This document shows positions 34,538-44,267 of a DNA stretch of 64,000 nt, piece by piece. The DNA is from Methylobacterium iners (GTDB lineage: Bacteria; Pseudomonadota; Alphaproteobacteria; Rhizobiales; Beijerinckiaceae), in NCBI RefSeq assembly GCF_022179305.1, contig NZ_BPQP01000089.1, positions 97,206 through 161,205 of the forward strand, given 5' to 3'. Numbering within the stretch: position 1 is the first letter of the stretch; each line of letters opens with the position of its first letter. The translations under genes and the position numbers were made by a program. Below the pieces are notes generated by a model. The model searched no databases, was not told the origin of the DNA, and saw nothing but the letters and a program-made list of their open reading frames with translations.

Positions 34538-36208
34538 TCACGCGGCCCGAATGCCCGAGACGAACCCCTCGACCTCGCCACCGAGCGCGCCGCATTGCCG
34601 TGAGAGCTCGGCCGCCGCGTCGAGGACCTGGGCGGCGCCGGTGCCGGCCTGGACCGCGGCGTCCTGGACCTGCGCCATGGTCTCGGTGACGGCCTGGGTT
34701 CCGCGCGCGGCGTCGTTGACGCTGCGGGCGATCTCCTGCGTCGCGACCTGCTGCTCCTCGACGGCCGCCGCGACGCCGAGCGCGATGCTGTGGACGCTGC
34801 CGATCGTCGTGCCGATCTCCTCGATCGCGCCCACCGTGTGACGCGTGGCGTCCTGGATCGCCGAAATCTGGGCCGTGATCTCGTCGGTGGCCCGGGCGGT
34901 CTGGGTCGCGAGCTCCTTCACCTCCGCCGCGACGACGGCGAAGCCGCGCCCCGCCTCGCCGGCCCGGGCCGCCTCGATCGTGGCGTTCAGGGCAAGAAGG
35001 TTGGTCTGGCCGGCGATGCTGGAGATGAGCGCGACGACGTCGCCGATCTTGCAGGCGCTCTGCGACAGGGCCTGGACGCGGGCGTTGGTGCGCCGCGCGC
35101 TCTCGACGGCGCCGGCCGCCGCGGCCGAGGTCTGCGCGACCTGCATGCCGATCTCGTTCGCGGTGGCGGCCAGCTCCTCGGTGGCGGCGGCCACCGCCTG
35201 GACGTTCATCGCGGTCTCGTTGGCGGCGGCCATCACCGCGCTCGACTGACGGTTGGTCCTCTCGGCATTGGCCGACATGCCGTGCGCGGTCCGCTCCATC
35301 TCCTGGGCCGCGCCCGAGAGGCGCCCGACGAGGCTGCCGACGCTGCCCTGGAAGCGCTCGGCGAGCTCGCTCCGCTCCGCGCGGCGGCGGCTGCTCGCGA
35401 CGCCGGCGGCCTGCTCCTGGCCGTCGCGCAGGCGCGCGGCCTCCTGCATCGCTCCGGCGAAGACCTGCATGCTCGTCCAGATCGCGCCGATCTCGTCGCG
35501 GCTCGGCTTGACCGCCGGGAGGTTGTGGTCGCCCTCGGACAGGCGCCGGATCGCCGCGGCGACGCCGCCGAGCGGGCGCGCGATCTGGCGGTTTCCGACG
35601 AAGCCGCCGATCAGGAGGCAGCCGAGGGTTCCGCCCAGCGCCAGCGCCACCAGGAGCGCGAAGCGCTCCGCGTAGAGCGCGTCCGTCGCCTTGTCGATCG
35701 CCTCGACCTCGCCGCGTGCCCGGGCGACCAGGGCGTCGATGCTGTCCTGGAAGGCCTGCCGGTTCGCCCGGTTTGCCTCGGTGAAGCCCTGCTCGGCGGC
35801 GGCGCTCGGGGCGACCTCGGTGCCCAGCCGCGCCGTCTCGGTGCGCAGCGTCGTGAAGGCCGCCGCATCCTGGACGAGCTTGTCGAATAGCGCGCGGTCG
35901 CCCTCCCGCACGAGGGGCGCCCATTCCTTGAGGAGCGCGTTCATCGCCGTCAGGTTCTTCAGGAGGCGCTCGGCGTATTTCTTGGCGTCGGCCCGGTCTT
36001 TCGACGCGTAGATGCCGCGTGCCTCGACGACCACGCCCGTGACGATGCGGTTGAGGTTGGCGCCGTGGAGGGAGCGGGTCGAGGCCTGCTTCGTCTCGCC
36101 GAGCGCCGCGTTGAAGGTCGCGAGCGTCTGGATGCTGATCCCCGCAACGAGCAGTGTCGTCACACTACAGATTGCAACGAAGGCGAGGATTTTTGTTCGG
36201 ATCCGCAT
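34538..36208 (-). CDS. Methyl-accepting chemotaxis protein
   Basis: 556 residues. N-terminal helix (residues about 9-31), a helical periplasmic sensor of about 155 residues with a 'four-helix bundle' look, a second membrane helix ([21 protein letters not shown]), a HAMP linker ([22 protein letters not shown]) and a signalling domain. The kinase-contact tip is highly conserved: [20 protein letters not shown]. It senses a ligand or energy state and signals through CheA/CheW; the ligand is unknown. ATG 36208 is used; GTG 36211 is the only other close start. The gene separates hslV from hslU. Confidence 0.92.
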   Translation of the reverse strand: MRIRTKILAFVAICSVTTLLVAGISIQTLATFNAALGETKQASTRSLHGANLNRIVTGVVVEARGIYASKDRADAKKYAERLLKNLTAMNALLKEWAPLVREGDRALFDKLVQDAAAFTTLRTETARLGTEVAPSAAAEQGFTEANRANRQAFQDSIDALVARARGEVEAIDKATDALYAERFALLVALALGGTLGCLLIGGFVGNRQIARPLGGVAAAIRRLSEGDHNLPAVKPSRDEIGAIWTSMQVFAGAMQEAARLRDGQEQAAGVASSRRRAERSELAERFQGSVGSLVGRLSGAAQEMERTAHGMSANAERTNRQSSAVMAAANETAMNVQAVAAATEELAATANEIGMQVAQTSAAAAGAVESARRTNARVQALSQSACKIGDVVALISSIAGQTNLLALNATIEAARAGEAGRGFAVVAAEVKELATQTARATDEITAQISAIQDATRHTVGAIEEIGTTIGSVHSIALGVAAAVEEQQVATQEIARSVNDAARGTQAVTETMAQVQDAAVQAGTGAAQVLDAAAELSRQCGALGGEVEGFVSGIRAA

Positions 36209-36296
36209 CACGACATACCTAGATTATGGCGACATCCCCCTCTATTCGCCTTTGCTTGCGGCCCCGTTAACATATCACCGAATAGGCCGAGGTTTG

Positions 36297-36452
36297 ATGG
36301 TGTCCATCGCGGCCGGCGATGCCGTCAGGGCCTCGCGTTCGGCCTCCAGAAGTCCGATGAGCCGCATGGGCCTGCCGCAACGCTCCGTCGACCTGCCCCG
36401 GCTCCTGGGAGTCGGGCTCCTGATCGGCGGCGTCGTCCTGATCCGCCGATAG
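36297..36452 (+). pseudogene. Remnant of a DMT-family transporter C-terminus
   Basis: A 51-codon frame whose last 25 residues (GLPQRSVDLPRLLGVGLL, IGGVVLIRR) resemble the final helix of small drug/metabolite transporters of the YdcZ/EamA type. The first half (SIAAGDAVRASRSASRSP) does not look like transporter sequence. No other part of such a gene is nearby. It is best read as a leftover fragment, but a tiny one-helix protein cannot be excluded. Confidence 0.35.
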
Positions 36453-36464
36453 GGGCGGAGCCGG

Positions 36465-37001
36465 TCAGCTCTCCGGCGCCTCCAGGCTCTCGATCACGAG
36501 ATTCTCATTGGTGTAGATGCAGATCTCCGCGGCGATGGCCATGGCCCGCCGGACGATCGCCTCGGCGTCATGCGTCCCGTCCTCCAGGGCGCGGGCGGCG
36601 GCGAGCGCGTAGTTGCCCCCTGAGCCGATCGCCATGACGCCGCCTTCGGGCTCCAGCACGTCGCCGGCGCCGGAGAGCAGCAGGCTCACCTCCCGGTCGG
36701 CGACGAGCATCATCGCCTCCAGCCGGCGCAGGTAGCGGTCCGTGCGCCAATCCTTGGTGAGCTCGACGCAGGCGCGGGTGAGCTGGCCGGGATATTGTTC
36801 GAGCTTGGCCTCCAGCCGCTCGAACAGGGTGAAGGCGTCGGCCGTCGCCCCGGCGAAGCCGCCGATCACCGAGCCCTTGGCCAGCCGCCGGACCTTGCGC
36901 GCATTGCCCTTCACGATGGTCTGCCCGAGGCTGACCTGGCCGTCGCCGCCGATGACGACGCGCCCCCCCTTGCGGACCATCAGGATGGTGGTCGCGTGCA
37001 T
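36465..37001 (-). CDS. hslV: HslV, peptidase subunit of HslUV protease
   Basis: 178 residues. Threonine peptidase that forms the proteolytic core with HslU. The start MHATTIL is chosen since processing before the first Thr of TTIL exposes the catalytic N-terminal threonine; the usual family segments [20 protein letters not shown] and [15 protein letters not shown] follow. A longer open frame upstream (to 37088) lacks family similarity. It is followed by the transporter remnant and the chemotaxis receptor rather than hslU. Confidence 0.95.
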   Translation of the reverse strand: MHATTILMVRKGGRVVIGGDGQVSLGQTIVKGNARKVRRLAKGSVIGGFAGATADAFTLFERLEAKLEQYPGQLTRACVELTKDWRTDRYLRRLEAMMLVADREVSLLLSGAGDVLEPEGGVMAIGSGGNYALAAARALEDGTHDAEAIVRRAMAIAAEICIYTNENLVIESLEAPES

Positions 37002-37106
37002 GCGGGGGGCGTCGTCGGGATGGGGCAAGGGAGGCTCCGAACTCTCTTCTCGAACCGGACAGGTAATCGCCCGACCCTTCCGGTCCAACCCGGCGCCGCT
37101 CCGTCG

Positions 37107-37502
37107 CTACTCCGGAAAGCGCGCGAAGGTGGGCAGGACGCCGAATTCCGCGAACCAGCGCGGAGCGTCCGCGGTCTGGATGCGGATCTGGGGCGGCAGC
37201 GCGTCGGGCTCGTCCAGGCTCCCGGTCTGAATGTCGACCTGGCCGGGGAAGAGGCTCTCGTTGACGTAGAACAGGCCGGTGCCGCAGCGGCCGCAGAACT
37301 GCCGGACCACGCCGGGCGAGGATTCGTAGCTCACCGGCTCGCCCGAGACGCTCACCCGCTCGCGCGGGAACAGGGCCCAGCCCACGACCGGCGCGCCGGC
37401 CGAGCGGCGGCAATCGGAGCAATGGCACAGCGCGTTGTGCACCGGCTCCCCCTCCGCCGCGTAGCTGATCGCGCCGCAGCGGCAGCGTCCCGTCACACTC
37501 AT
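37107..37502 (-). CDS. GFA-family zinc protein
   Basis: 131 residues of the GFA/CENP-V family, named after glutathione-dependent formaldehyde-activating enzyme. Zinc-binding cysteines are in the family layout: C7-x-C9, C26-x-C28-xx-C31 and C70-xx-C73 (FCGRCGTGLFY). The name does not prove formaldehyde activity; most members are uncharacterised. It could matter in a methylotroph, which handles formaldehyde, if the organism is one. Downstream gap to hslV is about 105 bases. Confidence 0.85.
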   Translation of the reverse strand: MSVTGRCRCGAISYAAEGEPVHNALCHCSDCRRSAGAPVVGWALFPRERVSVSGEPVSYESSPGVVRQFCGRCGTGLFYVNESLFPGQVDIQTGSLDEPDALPPQIRIQTADAPRWFAEFGVLPTFARFPE

Positions 37503-37610
37503 GCCCGCCTCCCCGACAAGCCCGCGGGCGGCCCGCGATACGGCCGCTCTCCGAATCGGGCGGGGTGACTACACCAGCCGGCGGCGGCGCTGTCCATGAC
37601 GGCGCGCCGG

Positions 37611-38732
37611 TCAGACCACCACCGTGATCGCCTGCGCCGCCCGGGTCAGCCCGGTATAGAGCCAGCGGGCGCGGTGCTCGCGGAAGGCGTAGGATTCGTC
37701 GAACAGCACCACACGGTCCCATTGCGAGCCCTGCGCCTTGTGGACGGTGAGCGCGTAGCCGTAGGTGAACTCGTCGGTCTCGCGGCGCAGGAAGGCTGGG
37801 ATCTCCTCCTCCGACCCCTGGATCACCGCCCGCAGGACCTTGATATCGGTGGGGCGCCGCCGCAGGGCCGGGTCGTCCTCGGGCACGACGTCGAGGCGGA
37901 TCGTGTCGGGGCGCGGCGCGGCGCGCAAGGCGTGCACCGTCCAGGTCGAGCCGTTGAGGAGGCCCTTGGTGCGGTCGTTGCGCAGGCAGACGAGCTTCTC
38001 GCCCACGGCCGGCATCGGGTCGACATGGCCGGCGAGCTCGCGCAGCCGCGTGTTGTAGAGCCGGCGCGTCTTGTTGAGCCCGACCAGGACCTGGTCCGCC
38101 TCCATCACCAGGGACGGCTCGAGCTCGCGCCGGGCCACAACGCGGCTGTTGCCGAAGGTGCCGCGACTGAGCTGTCCGCCCTCGCGCACGGTCATCGCCA
38201 TGCGCACGATCGGGTCGTCGACGGCCTGCCGGTGCACGTCGGTGAGCATGACGTCGGGCTCGGCCTCGGTGAAGAAGCCGCCGCCGCGCACCGGCGGAAG
38301 CTGAGCCGGGTCGCCCAGCACCAGCACGGGCTTTCCGAACGAGAGCAGGTCGTTGCCGAGGTCGGAATCCACCATCGAGCACTCGTCGATGATGATGAGC
38401 TCGGCCTTCGCCGCCGGACCCGAGCGATTGAGGGTGAAGGCCGGGCCGCCCTCCTCGTTCTCCTTGGTGCGGTAGATCAGGGAGTGGATCGTCGCCGCCT
38501 CGTGGCAGCCTCTCGCGCGCATCACCGAGGCCGCCTTGCCCGTGAAGGCGCCGAACACCACCGCCCCCTCGACGTCGTCGGCGATGCGGCGGGCCAGCGT
38601 GGTCTTGCCGGTCCCGGCGTAGCCGAACAGGCGGAAGACCTGGGCGCCGCCGCCCTTGCGCCAGGCGGCGATGGCCTTGAGCGCCGCCTCCTGCTGCGGC
38701 GCGAAGCGTGAGGGAAGGTCGGTGCCCGTCAT
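37611..38732 (-). CDS. RecD-like SF1 helicase
   Basis: 373 residues. Superfamily 1B DNA helicase of the RecD/Dda type. Walker A GYAGTGKTT (residues 37-45), Walker B LIIIDECSMVD (112-122), the GDPAQLPPV motif (140-148), then a late ALTVHKAQGSQWD (motif V) and YTGLTRAAQAITVV (motif VI). There is no nuclease domain and no RecB/RecC gene nearby, so it probably works alone in DNA repair or replication. Its start is divergent from the small gene at 38875. Confidence 0.88.
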   Translation of the reverse strand: MTGTDLPSRFAPQQEAALKAIAAWRKGGGAQVFRLFGYAGTGKTTLARRIADDVEGAVVFGAFTGKAASVMRARGCHEAATIHSLIYRTKENEEGGPAFTLNRSGPAAKAELIIIDECSMVDSDLGNDLLSFGKPVLVLGDPAQLPPVRGGGFFTEAEPDVMLTDVHRQAVDDPIVRMAMTVREGGQLSRGTFGNSRVVARRELEPSLVMEADQVLVGLNKTRRLYNTRLRELAGHVDPMPAVGEKLVCLRNDRTKGLLNGSTWTVHALRAAPRPDTIRLDVVPEDDPALRRRPTDIKVLRAVIQGSEEEIPAFLRRETDEFTYGYALTVHKAQGSQWDRVVLFDESYAFREHRARWLYTGLTRAAQAITVVV

Positions 38733-38874
38733 AGCGTCAGGGCCGCGTGCGCAAGCGCACGGACCGACGCCGCGCGCGGGCAGAGATCCCGTCCGGACAT
38801 CTGCGGGAAACAGAGGCGTCCGACGCTTGCCCGCAGACCGCGACGGCCCGGCCGGCGCAGAGGCGGAGATTCCG

Positions 38875-39222
38875 ATGGCGACGATTCTCGAACTCAGGAC
38901 CGCGCGGATGGAGCCCGGCGCGCCGGGTCAGGCACTGGCGGCCGGCGCCGAACTGGCCGCGGCCCGCCTGCTGACCGAGCTCGAGATCGCCAAGGCGCGG
39001 CTCGACAAGAGCTTCAGCGAGCTGCGTGGCCAGGACCCGCTCGCGGCGGAGATCTACGCGCTCCGCCGCGCGGTCCACAGCCTCGACGGGCTGCTTCGCG
39101 CCCGGGGACCGAGCGCCGAACGCGCGTCCCCTCACGGCCAGCGCACGGTCGGGGGCAGCGAGGAGAGGATCGAGGCGACGTTGCCGCCCGTCTTCAGTCC
39201 GAAGATGGTGCCGCGGTCGTAG
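38875..39222 (+). CDS. Uncharacterised small protein overlapping hemF end
   Basis: 115 residues from ATG 38875, preceded by GGCGGAG. The first 85 residues are helical ([42 protein letters not shown]). The last 30 are encoded in bases that overlap the 3' end of hemF by 91 bases on the other strand and look less protein-like. Real gene status is likely but not certain; no family recognised. Confidence 0.5.
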   Translation: MATILELRTARMEPGAPGQALAAGAELAAARLLTELEIAKARLDKSFSELRGQDPLAAEIYALRRAVHSLDGLLRARGPSAERASPHGQRTVGGSEERIEATLPPVFSPKMVPRS

Positions 39223-40055
39223 AGCAGGTTGAACTCGACGTAGCGTCCGCGCCGAACCTGCTGCTCCAGGCGGTCGGCCTCCGTCCAGGCCTTCTCGAAG
39301 TTCGCCCGAACGATGGCCGGGTAGGCCGCGAGCAGGGCGCCGCCGACGTCGCGGGTGAAGGCGAGGTCGGCCTCGGGCTCCCCGGTCCAGTGATAGTCGT
39401 AGAAGATGCCGCCGATGCCGCGCGGCTCGTTGCGGTGCTTTAGGTGGAAGTACTCCTCGCACCAGGCCTTGTAGCGGTCGTAATCCGCGGCCGGATGGGC
39501 ATCGCAGGCCGCCCTCATGGCCGCGTGGAAGGTCAGAGTGTCGGGATCGTCCTGCGTCCGGCGCCGGTCGAGTACCGGCGTCAGGTCGGCTCCCCCTCCG
39601 AACCAGGTCTTGGTCGTGACCACCAGCCGGGTGTTCATGTGCACGGTCGGCACGTTCGGATTCCAGGGATGCGCGATCAGCGAGATGCCGGTGGCGAAGA
39701 AGCGCGGATCCTCCGCGGCGCCCGGCATCTGCGCGCGGAATTCCGGCGCGAACTCGCCGTAGACCGTCGAGACGTGGACGCCCGCCTTCTCGAAGACGCG
39801 GCCCTTCAGCATGCCCATGGTGCCGCCGCCGCCGGGCTGGCCGCTATGGTCCGTGCGCTCCCAGGGCGTCTTCACGAAGCGCCCGGGCTGCGCCGGCGCT
39901 TCCGGCGCGAAGGGGCCCGAGGCCTCGTCCTCCAGCGCCTCGAAGGCTGAGACGATCCGATCGCGCAGGGTCGCGAACCAAGCGGCGGCCTGCGTCTTCA
40001 GCGTGGCGAGCTCGGCCTCGGGGAGGGCGCGCGCGGTGGTGTCCGGCATCGTCAT
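39132..40055 (-). CDS. hemF: Oxygen-dependent coproporphyrinogen III oxidase
   Basis: 307 residues. Converts coproporphyrinogen III to protoporphyrinogen IX in haem synthesis using oxygen. Family blocks: [66 protein letters not shown] and [16 protein letters not shown], with the conserved histidines and Arg. The start ATG overlaps the trmL stop as ATGA, so both are co-translated. Length is normal. Confidence 0.95.
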   Translation of the reverse strand: MTMPDTTARALPEAELATLKTQAAAWFATLRDRIVSAFEALEDEASGPFAPEAPAQPGRFVKTPWERTDHSGQPGGGGTMGMLKGRVFEKAGVHVSTVYGEFAPEFRAQMPGAAEDPRFFATGISLIAHPWNPNVPTVHMNTRLVVTTKTWFGGGADLTPVLDRRRTQDDPDTLTFHAAMRAACDAHPAADYDRYKAWCEEYFHLKHRNEPRGIGGIFYDYHWTGEPEADLAFTRDVGGALLAAYPAIVRANFEKAWTEADRLEQQVRRGRYVEFNLLYDRGTIFGLKTGGNVASILSSLPPTVRWP

Positions 40056-40549
40056 GGCTGGGATGTCCCATCCCAGGTCGAACGCGTCAATCGCGGCGGG
40101 CCGGCCACCTGTCGCAGGGCCTCGCCCGCGATCATCGCGGCGGCGACGGCCACGTTGAGGGAACGCAGCCCCGGGCGGATCGGCACGACGACGCGGGCAT
40201 CGGCCGCCTCGTGGACGCTCTCGGGCACGCCCGCCGATTCCCGGCCCAGCAGGATGCAATCCCCTTCGGAGAAAGCGAACCCGGTATAAGGCAGGGCGCC
40301 CGACGTCGTGGCGAGGACGAGCCGGCAGCCGGCCGCACGGCGCCACTGCGAGAAGGCCTCCCACGAGCGGTGCCTCGTGATCGCGACGTGGTCGAGATAG
40401 TCGAGGCCGGAGCGGCGCAGGTGCCGGTCGGAGACGTCGAACCCGGCCGGCTCGATGATCTCGACGGAAAGCCCGAGGCAGGCGGCCGTCCGCAGCATGG
40501 TGCCGGTGTTCTGCGGGATATCGGGCTGGTAGAGGGCGAGGCGGAGCAT
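40052..40549 (-). CDS. trmL: tRNA (cytidine(34)-2'-O)-methyltransferase
   Basis: 165 residues, SPOUT-fold methyltransferase that modifies the wobble base of certain leucine tRNAs with S-adenosylmethionine. Motifs: [21 protein letters not shown] at the N-terminus, then [13 protein letters not shown] and the knot region [18 protein letters not shown]. The start [10 protein letters not shown] at 40549 is the usual family start; an in-frame ATG at 40582 would add 11 residues. Coupled to hemF. Confidence 0.9.
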   Translation of the reverse strand: MLRLALYQPDIPQNTGTMLRTAACLGLSVEIIEPAGFDVSDRHLRRSGLDYLDHVAITRHRSWEAFSQWRRAAGCRLVLATTSGALPYTGFAFSEGDCILLGRESAGVPESVHEAADARVVVPIRPGLRSLNVAVAAAMIAGEALRQVAGPPRLTRSTWDGTSQP

Positions 40550-40651
40550 CGGGCCGATCGCTGATTTGAGGATCTGCGGCATCTCCCCCGGGTTGGCAGG
40601 TCGTCAAGGGCGCTTACATCCCGACGGACCTCCAGACACCGGCAGACGCCC

Positions 40652-42508
40652 ATGTTCCTCGACTGGCTCGAGCGCCGCATCGACCCGTTCGCGCCCTTCG
40701 ACGAGGGCCGGATGCCGCCCAAGACCGTGCTCGGCTTCGCGGGCTTCTACCTGCGGCCGATGCGGGGCGCGCTGATGCTGCTCTTCGCGATCGCGCTGGT
40801 CGCCGGTACGGTCGAGGCCTCGCTCTACCTCCTGATGAGCTGGTTCATCGACCTCCTCAACACGGCCGACCGGGCGACGCTCTGGCCGCAGCACGGGACC
40901 GCGATCACGCTCGCGGCGGGCTTCGTGCTCGTCGTGCGCCCGATCTCGATCTGGCTGCACGAGCTGCTCTCGAACCAGCTCCTCGTGCCGCAGGCGACGA
41001 ACCAGATCCGCTGGCGCACGCATCTCTACACGCTCGGCCACTCGCTCTCGTACTTCCAGGCCGACTTCGCCGGGCGGCTGGCGAACCGCGTCGTGCAGGT
41101 CGGGCCGGCGGTGCGCGAGCTCGCCGTCGTGTTCATCGACACGCTGCTCTACGTCGCGATCTACGCGGTCACCGCGATCGGCCTGTTCGGCTCGATCTCC
41201 GTCTGGCTGGCGCTGCCGGTGGTGGTCTGGGTCGGGGCCTACTCGCTTCTGACGCGCTGGTTCGTGCCGCGCGCCCGCGCCCGCTCGCACGCCACCGCCG
41301 ACACCCGCTCGCACCTGATCGGTCGCGTCGTCGACAGCTACACCAACATCCTGACCGTGAAGCTCTTCGCCCGCGACCGCGAGGAGCGCGCCGCGGTGCG
41401 CGGGGCCGTCGACGTCCACACCAAGGCCTACCTGCACCAGTTCCGGCTCGTCACCCTGACGACGACCCTGCTCGGCGTGCTCAACAGCCTGCTGATCCTC
41501 TCGACGGCCGGCATGTGCCTGGTGCTCTGGCAGCGCGGCGGGCTCACCACCGGCGAGGCCGCGGCCGGCCTCGCCCTGGTCCTGCGCCTCATCGCAATGT
41601 CGGGCTGGGTGATGCAGACGGTGCGCGGCATCTTCGAGAATGTCGGCGTGATCCAGGAGAGCATGCAGACGATCGCGCGGCCCCACGGCCTCATCGACGC
41701 GCCCGAGGCCCGCACGCTCCGCGTGACGGGCGGCGAGATCCGCTTCGAGAACGTCGACTTCCACTACGGCCGGGGCGACGCCAGCATCATCGAGAACCTG
41801 TCCTTCCGGATCCGCCCCGGCGAGAAGGTCGGCCTCGTCGGCGTCAGCGGCGCGGGCAAGACCACGGTGACCTCGCTGCTCCTGCGGCTCCACGACCTCG
41901 AGGGCGGCCGCATCCTGATCGACGGGCAGGACATCGCCGGGGTGACGCAGGACAGCCTGCGGGGCTCCATCGCCATGGTCAGCCAGGACACCTCGCTGCT
42001 GCACCGCTCGATTCGCGACAACATCGCCTACGGCCGGCCCGGCTCGAGCCCGGCCGAGGTCGAGCGGGCCGCGCGGCTCGCGCACGCCCACGAGTTCATC
42101 CTCGATCTCTCCGACCACAGGGGCCGTCGCGGCTACGACGCCCATGTCGGCGAGCGCGGCGTGAAGCTGTCCGGCGGTCAGCGCCAGCGCATCGCGATCG
42201 CCCGCGTCATCCTCAAGGACGCCCCCATCCTGATCCTCGACGAGGCGACGAGCGCGCTGGACAGCCAGGTCGAGGCGGCGATCCAGGACGCGCTCGACAC
42301 GCTGATGGGCGGCAAGACGGTGCTCGCCATCGCCCACCGCCTCTCGACCATCGCGGCGCTCGACCGGCTCATCGTGATCGATCGCGGCCGGATCGTGGAG
42401 GAGGGCAGCCATGCCGAGCTGATCCGCAGCGGCGGCCTCTACGCCGATCTCTGGCAGCGCCAGTCCGGCGGCTTCCTGGGAGACCGGGCGCCGGCCGCGG
42501 CCTCCTGA
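40652..42508 (+). CDS. ABC exporter, fused membrane and ATPase domains
   Basis: 618 residues. Six membrane helices between residues about 25 and 330 are followed by a nucleotide-binding domain: Walker A GVSGAGKTT (near 399), signature LSGGQRQR (near 506), Walker B ILILDEATSALD (near 526) and the switch His in AIAHRLSTI. This half-transporter would work as a homodimer, as do MsbA- and ATM-like exporters. Substrate unknown. It reads away from trmL and is followed 24 bases later by a MATE exporter, so the two may be one efflux operon. Confidence 0.9.
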   Translation: MFLDWLERRIDPFAPFDEGRMPPKTVLGFAGFYLRPMRGALMLLFAIALVAGTVEASLYLLMSWFIDLLNTADRATLWPQHGTAITLAAGFVLVVRPISIWLHELLSNQLLVPQATNQIRWRTHLYTLGHSLSYFQADFAGRLANRVVQVGPAVRELAVVFIDTLLYVAIYAVTAIGLFGSISVWLALPVVVWVGAYSLLTRWFVPRARARSHATADTRSHLIGRVVDSYTNILTVKLFARDREERAAVRGAVDVHTKAYLHQFRLVTLTTTLLGVLNSLLILSTAGMCLVLWQRGGLTTGEAAAGLALVLRLIAMSGWVMQTVRGIFENVGVIQESMQTIARPHGLIDAPEARTLRVTGGEIRFENVDFHYGRGDASIIENLSFRIRPGEKVGLVGVSGAGKTTVTSLLLRLHDLEGGRILIDGQDIAGVTQDSLRGSIAMVSQDTSLLHRSIRDNIAYGRPGSSPAEVERAARLAHAHEFILDLSDHRGRRGYDAHVGERGVKLSGGQRQRIAIARVILKDAPILILDEATSALDSQVEAAIQDALDTLMGGKTVLAIAHRLSTIAALDRLIVIDRGRIVEEGSHAELIRSGGLYADLWQRQSGGFLGDRAPAAAS

Positions 42509-42532
42509 GCCGCGGCACGGAAGCCGGGTGGA

Positions 42533-43960
42533 ATGACACCGACATCGAGCCTCGCGGCGACCCAGTTCGGGCAGCGGCCGGCCACGCCCTGGCGGGACGA
42601 GGTGCGCGCGACGCTGCGGCTGTCGGCGCCGCTCGTCCTGATCAACCTCGCGCAGCACGGTCTGATCGCCTCGAACACGGTGCTGCTCGGAAGACTCGGC
42701 GCGGAGCCGATCGCCGCCGGCGCCCTCGCGACCGGCCTCTACCTCCTCCTCTTCATCGGCGGCATCGGGCTCACCTCCGCGGTGGCGCCCCTGGTGGCGG
42801 AGGCGATCGGCCGGACGGCGGACGAGAATCGCGCGGGCGCCGGGGACGAGGCGCGTCGCACGGTGCAGGCGGGCCTGTGGCTCAGCCTCATCGTCACGGG
42901 CGCGCTGATGCCGCTGCTGTGGAACGCCGAGGCGCTGCTCCTGCGGCTCGCCCAGGAACCCGCCGTGGCCCGGGAGGCCGGCGCCTACATGCGGGTGCTG
43001 CAATGGTGGATGCTTCCCGCCCTGGCCTTCATGGTGCTGAAGGGGGCGCTCGCCGCGCTGCAGAGGGCAGGACCGCCGCTCGCCGTGAGCCTCGCGGCAC
43101 TCCCGATCAATCTCGGCCTCGGCGCCTTCCTCGCGTTCGGACCGCCGAAGCTCGGCATCGTCGGCGTGGCCTTGGGCACGGTGGTGACCGAGTTCCTGGC
43201 GCTCTTCGCCCTCGTGACGATCATCGGCCTCGACCGCGACCTGCGCCGCCACCGCCTCCTGGCAGACCTCTGGCGCTTCGATCCCGAGCGGCTCGGCCGC
43301 GTCGTGCGGGTCGGCCTGCCGATGGGAATCACCGGCATCGCCGAGGCGGGGCTGTTCGAGGCGGCTACGGTGGCGATGGGCACCTTCGGAACCATCCCGC
43401 TCGCGGCCCATGCGGTGACGCTGCAGATCGCGGCGACCTGCTTCATGGTGCCCAACGGCATCGGCCAGGCGGCGACCGTGCGGGTCGGCCGCGCCCTCGG
43501 CGCCGGCGACCGGCCGGCCCTGCGCCGGGCGGGCGCCGTGGCGCTCTCCCTCGGCTTCGGCTTCATGGTGTTCTGCGCGCTGCTCCAGCTCCTGGCGCCG
43601 CGGACGCTGATCGGCCTGTTCCTCGATGCGGGGGCGCCCGGCGCGGCGGAGGTGTTTCCCGTCGCCATCGGCTTCCTGATCTTCTCGGCCTTCTTCGCGA
43701 TCTCGGACGGCGTCCAATCGGTGGCGCTCGGCGCCTTGCGGGGGCTGCAGGACACCAAGGTGCCGATGATCATCGCGCTGAGCGGTTATTGGGGCGTTGG
43801 GGTACCGCTGGGCGCAGCGCTCGCCTGGGGCGCGGGCTTCGGCGGCCAGGGGATCTGGGCGGGGTTCTGCGCCGGCTTGCTAGTGGTGTCTGTCCTGCTC
43901 GTGACGCGCTGGCTGCGGCTGAGCGGCAAACCGGGCGCCGCTCGGGGAAATGCCGGCTGA
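42533..43960 (+). CDS. MATE-family efflux protein
   Basis: 475 residues with about twelve hydrophobic helices in two similar halves, the layout of MATE cation-antiport drug exporters. Supporting segments are LSAPLVLINLAQHGLIASNTVLLGRLG early, FMVLKGALAALQRAG mid-protein, and GIAEAGLFEAATVAMGTFG at the start of the second half. Substrate unknown. It follows the ABC exporter closely and ends before a repeat region. Confidence 0.88.
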   Translation: MTPTSSLAATQFGQRPATPWRDEVRATLRLSAPLVLINLAQHGLIASNTVLLGRLGAEPIAAGALATGLYLLLFIGGIGLTSAVAPLVAEAIGRTADENRAGAGDEARRTVQAGLWLSLIVTGALMPLLWNAEALLLRLAQEPAVAREAGAYMRVLQWWMLPALAFMVLKGALAALQRAGPPLAVSLAALPINLGLGAFLAFGPPKLGIVGVALGTVVTEFLALFALVTIIGLDRDLRRHRLLADLWRFDPERLGRVVRVGLPMGITGIAEAGLFEAATVAMGTFGTIPLAAHAVTLQIAATCFMVPNGIGQAATVRVGRALGAGDRPALRRAGAVALSLGFGFMVFCALLQLLAPRTLIGLFLDAGAPGAAEVFPVAIGFLIFSAFFAISDGVQSVALGALRGLQDTKVPMIIALSGYWGVGVPLGAALAWGAGFGGQGIWAGFCAGLLVVSVLLVTRWLRLSGKPGAARGNAG

Positions 43961-44065
43961 CACGGCCTTCGCTTGATCCCTCGGATCGCTTCAACAGCGG
44001 TCCCTCTGGCCGATCGCCAGCCTCACACGACGACTCGTCGGCGCACATGCGAACCACGCCGGACT

Positions 44066-44150
44066 CCCTCTCCCAGGGGGAGAGGGTTGGGGTGAGGGGC
44101 GCGAACTCTCCGGATAAGGCACGCCCCTCAACCTCTCCCTCTAGGAGAGG
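44066..44150. repeat. Palindromic intergenic repeat, family B copy 1
   Basis: The 307-base gap 43961-44267 holds no gene that I can see. Within it, CCCTCTCCC-AG-GGGGAGAGGG (44066-44086) and CCTCTCC-CTCTA-GGAGAGG (44131-44150) are two hairpins flanking a G/C-rich centre (TTGGGGTGAGGGGC, inverse GCCCCTCAA). A related element lies at 53937-54118. Confidence 0.6.
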
Positions 44151-44267
44151 GGACCCGCGGTTCGTCCGCGAGGCCGGAGGCATTGGCCCGCCTGGGCGGA
44201 GAGGCGCGGGCCGACCTCATGGGGTAGTGGTGGCATCCGATTTCCCCTACCACACGCGCGCCAGCCG

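Noticed and set aside
40604-43717. Very long open frame antisense to the ABC and MATE exporter genes
   Set aside because: It is an artefact of high GC: its product is Arg/Asp/Glu/His-rich with no family likeness, and the plus-strand genes carry clear motifs. Similar shadows oppose uvrB, the penicillin-binding protein and topA.
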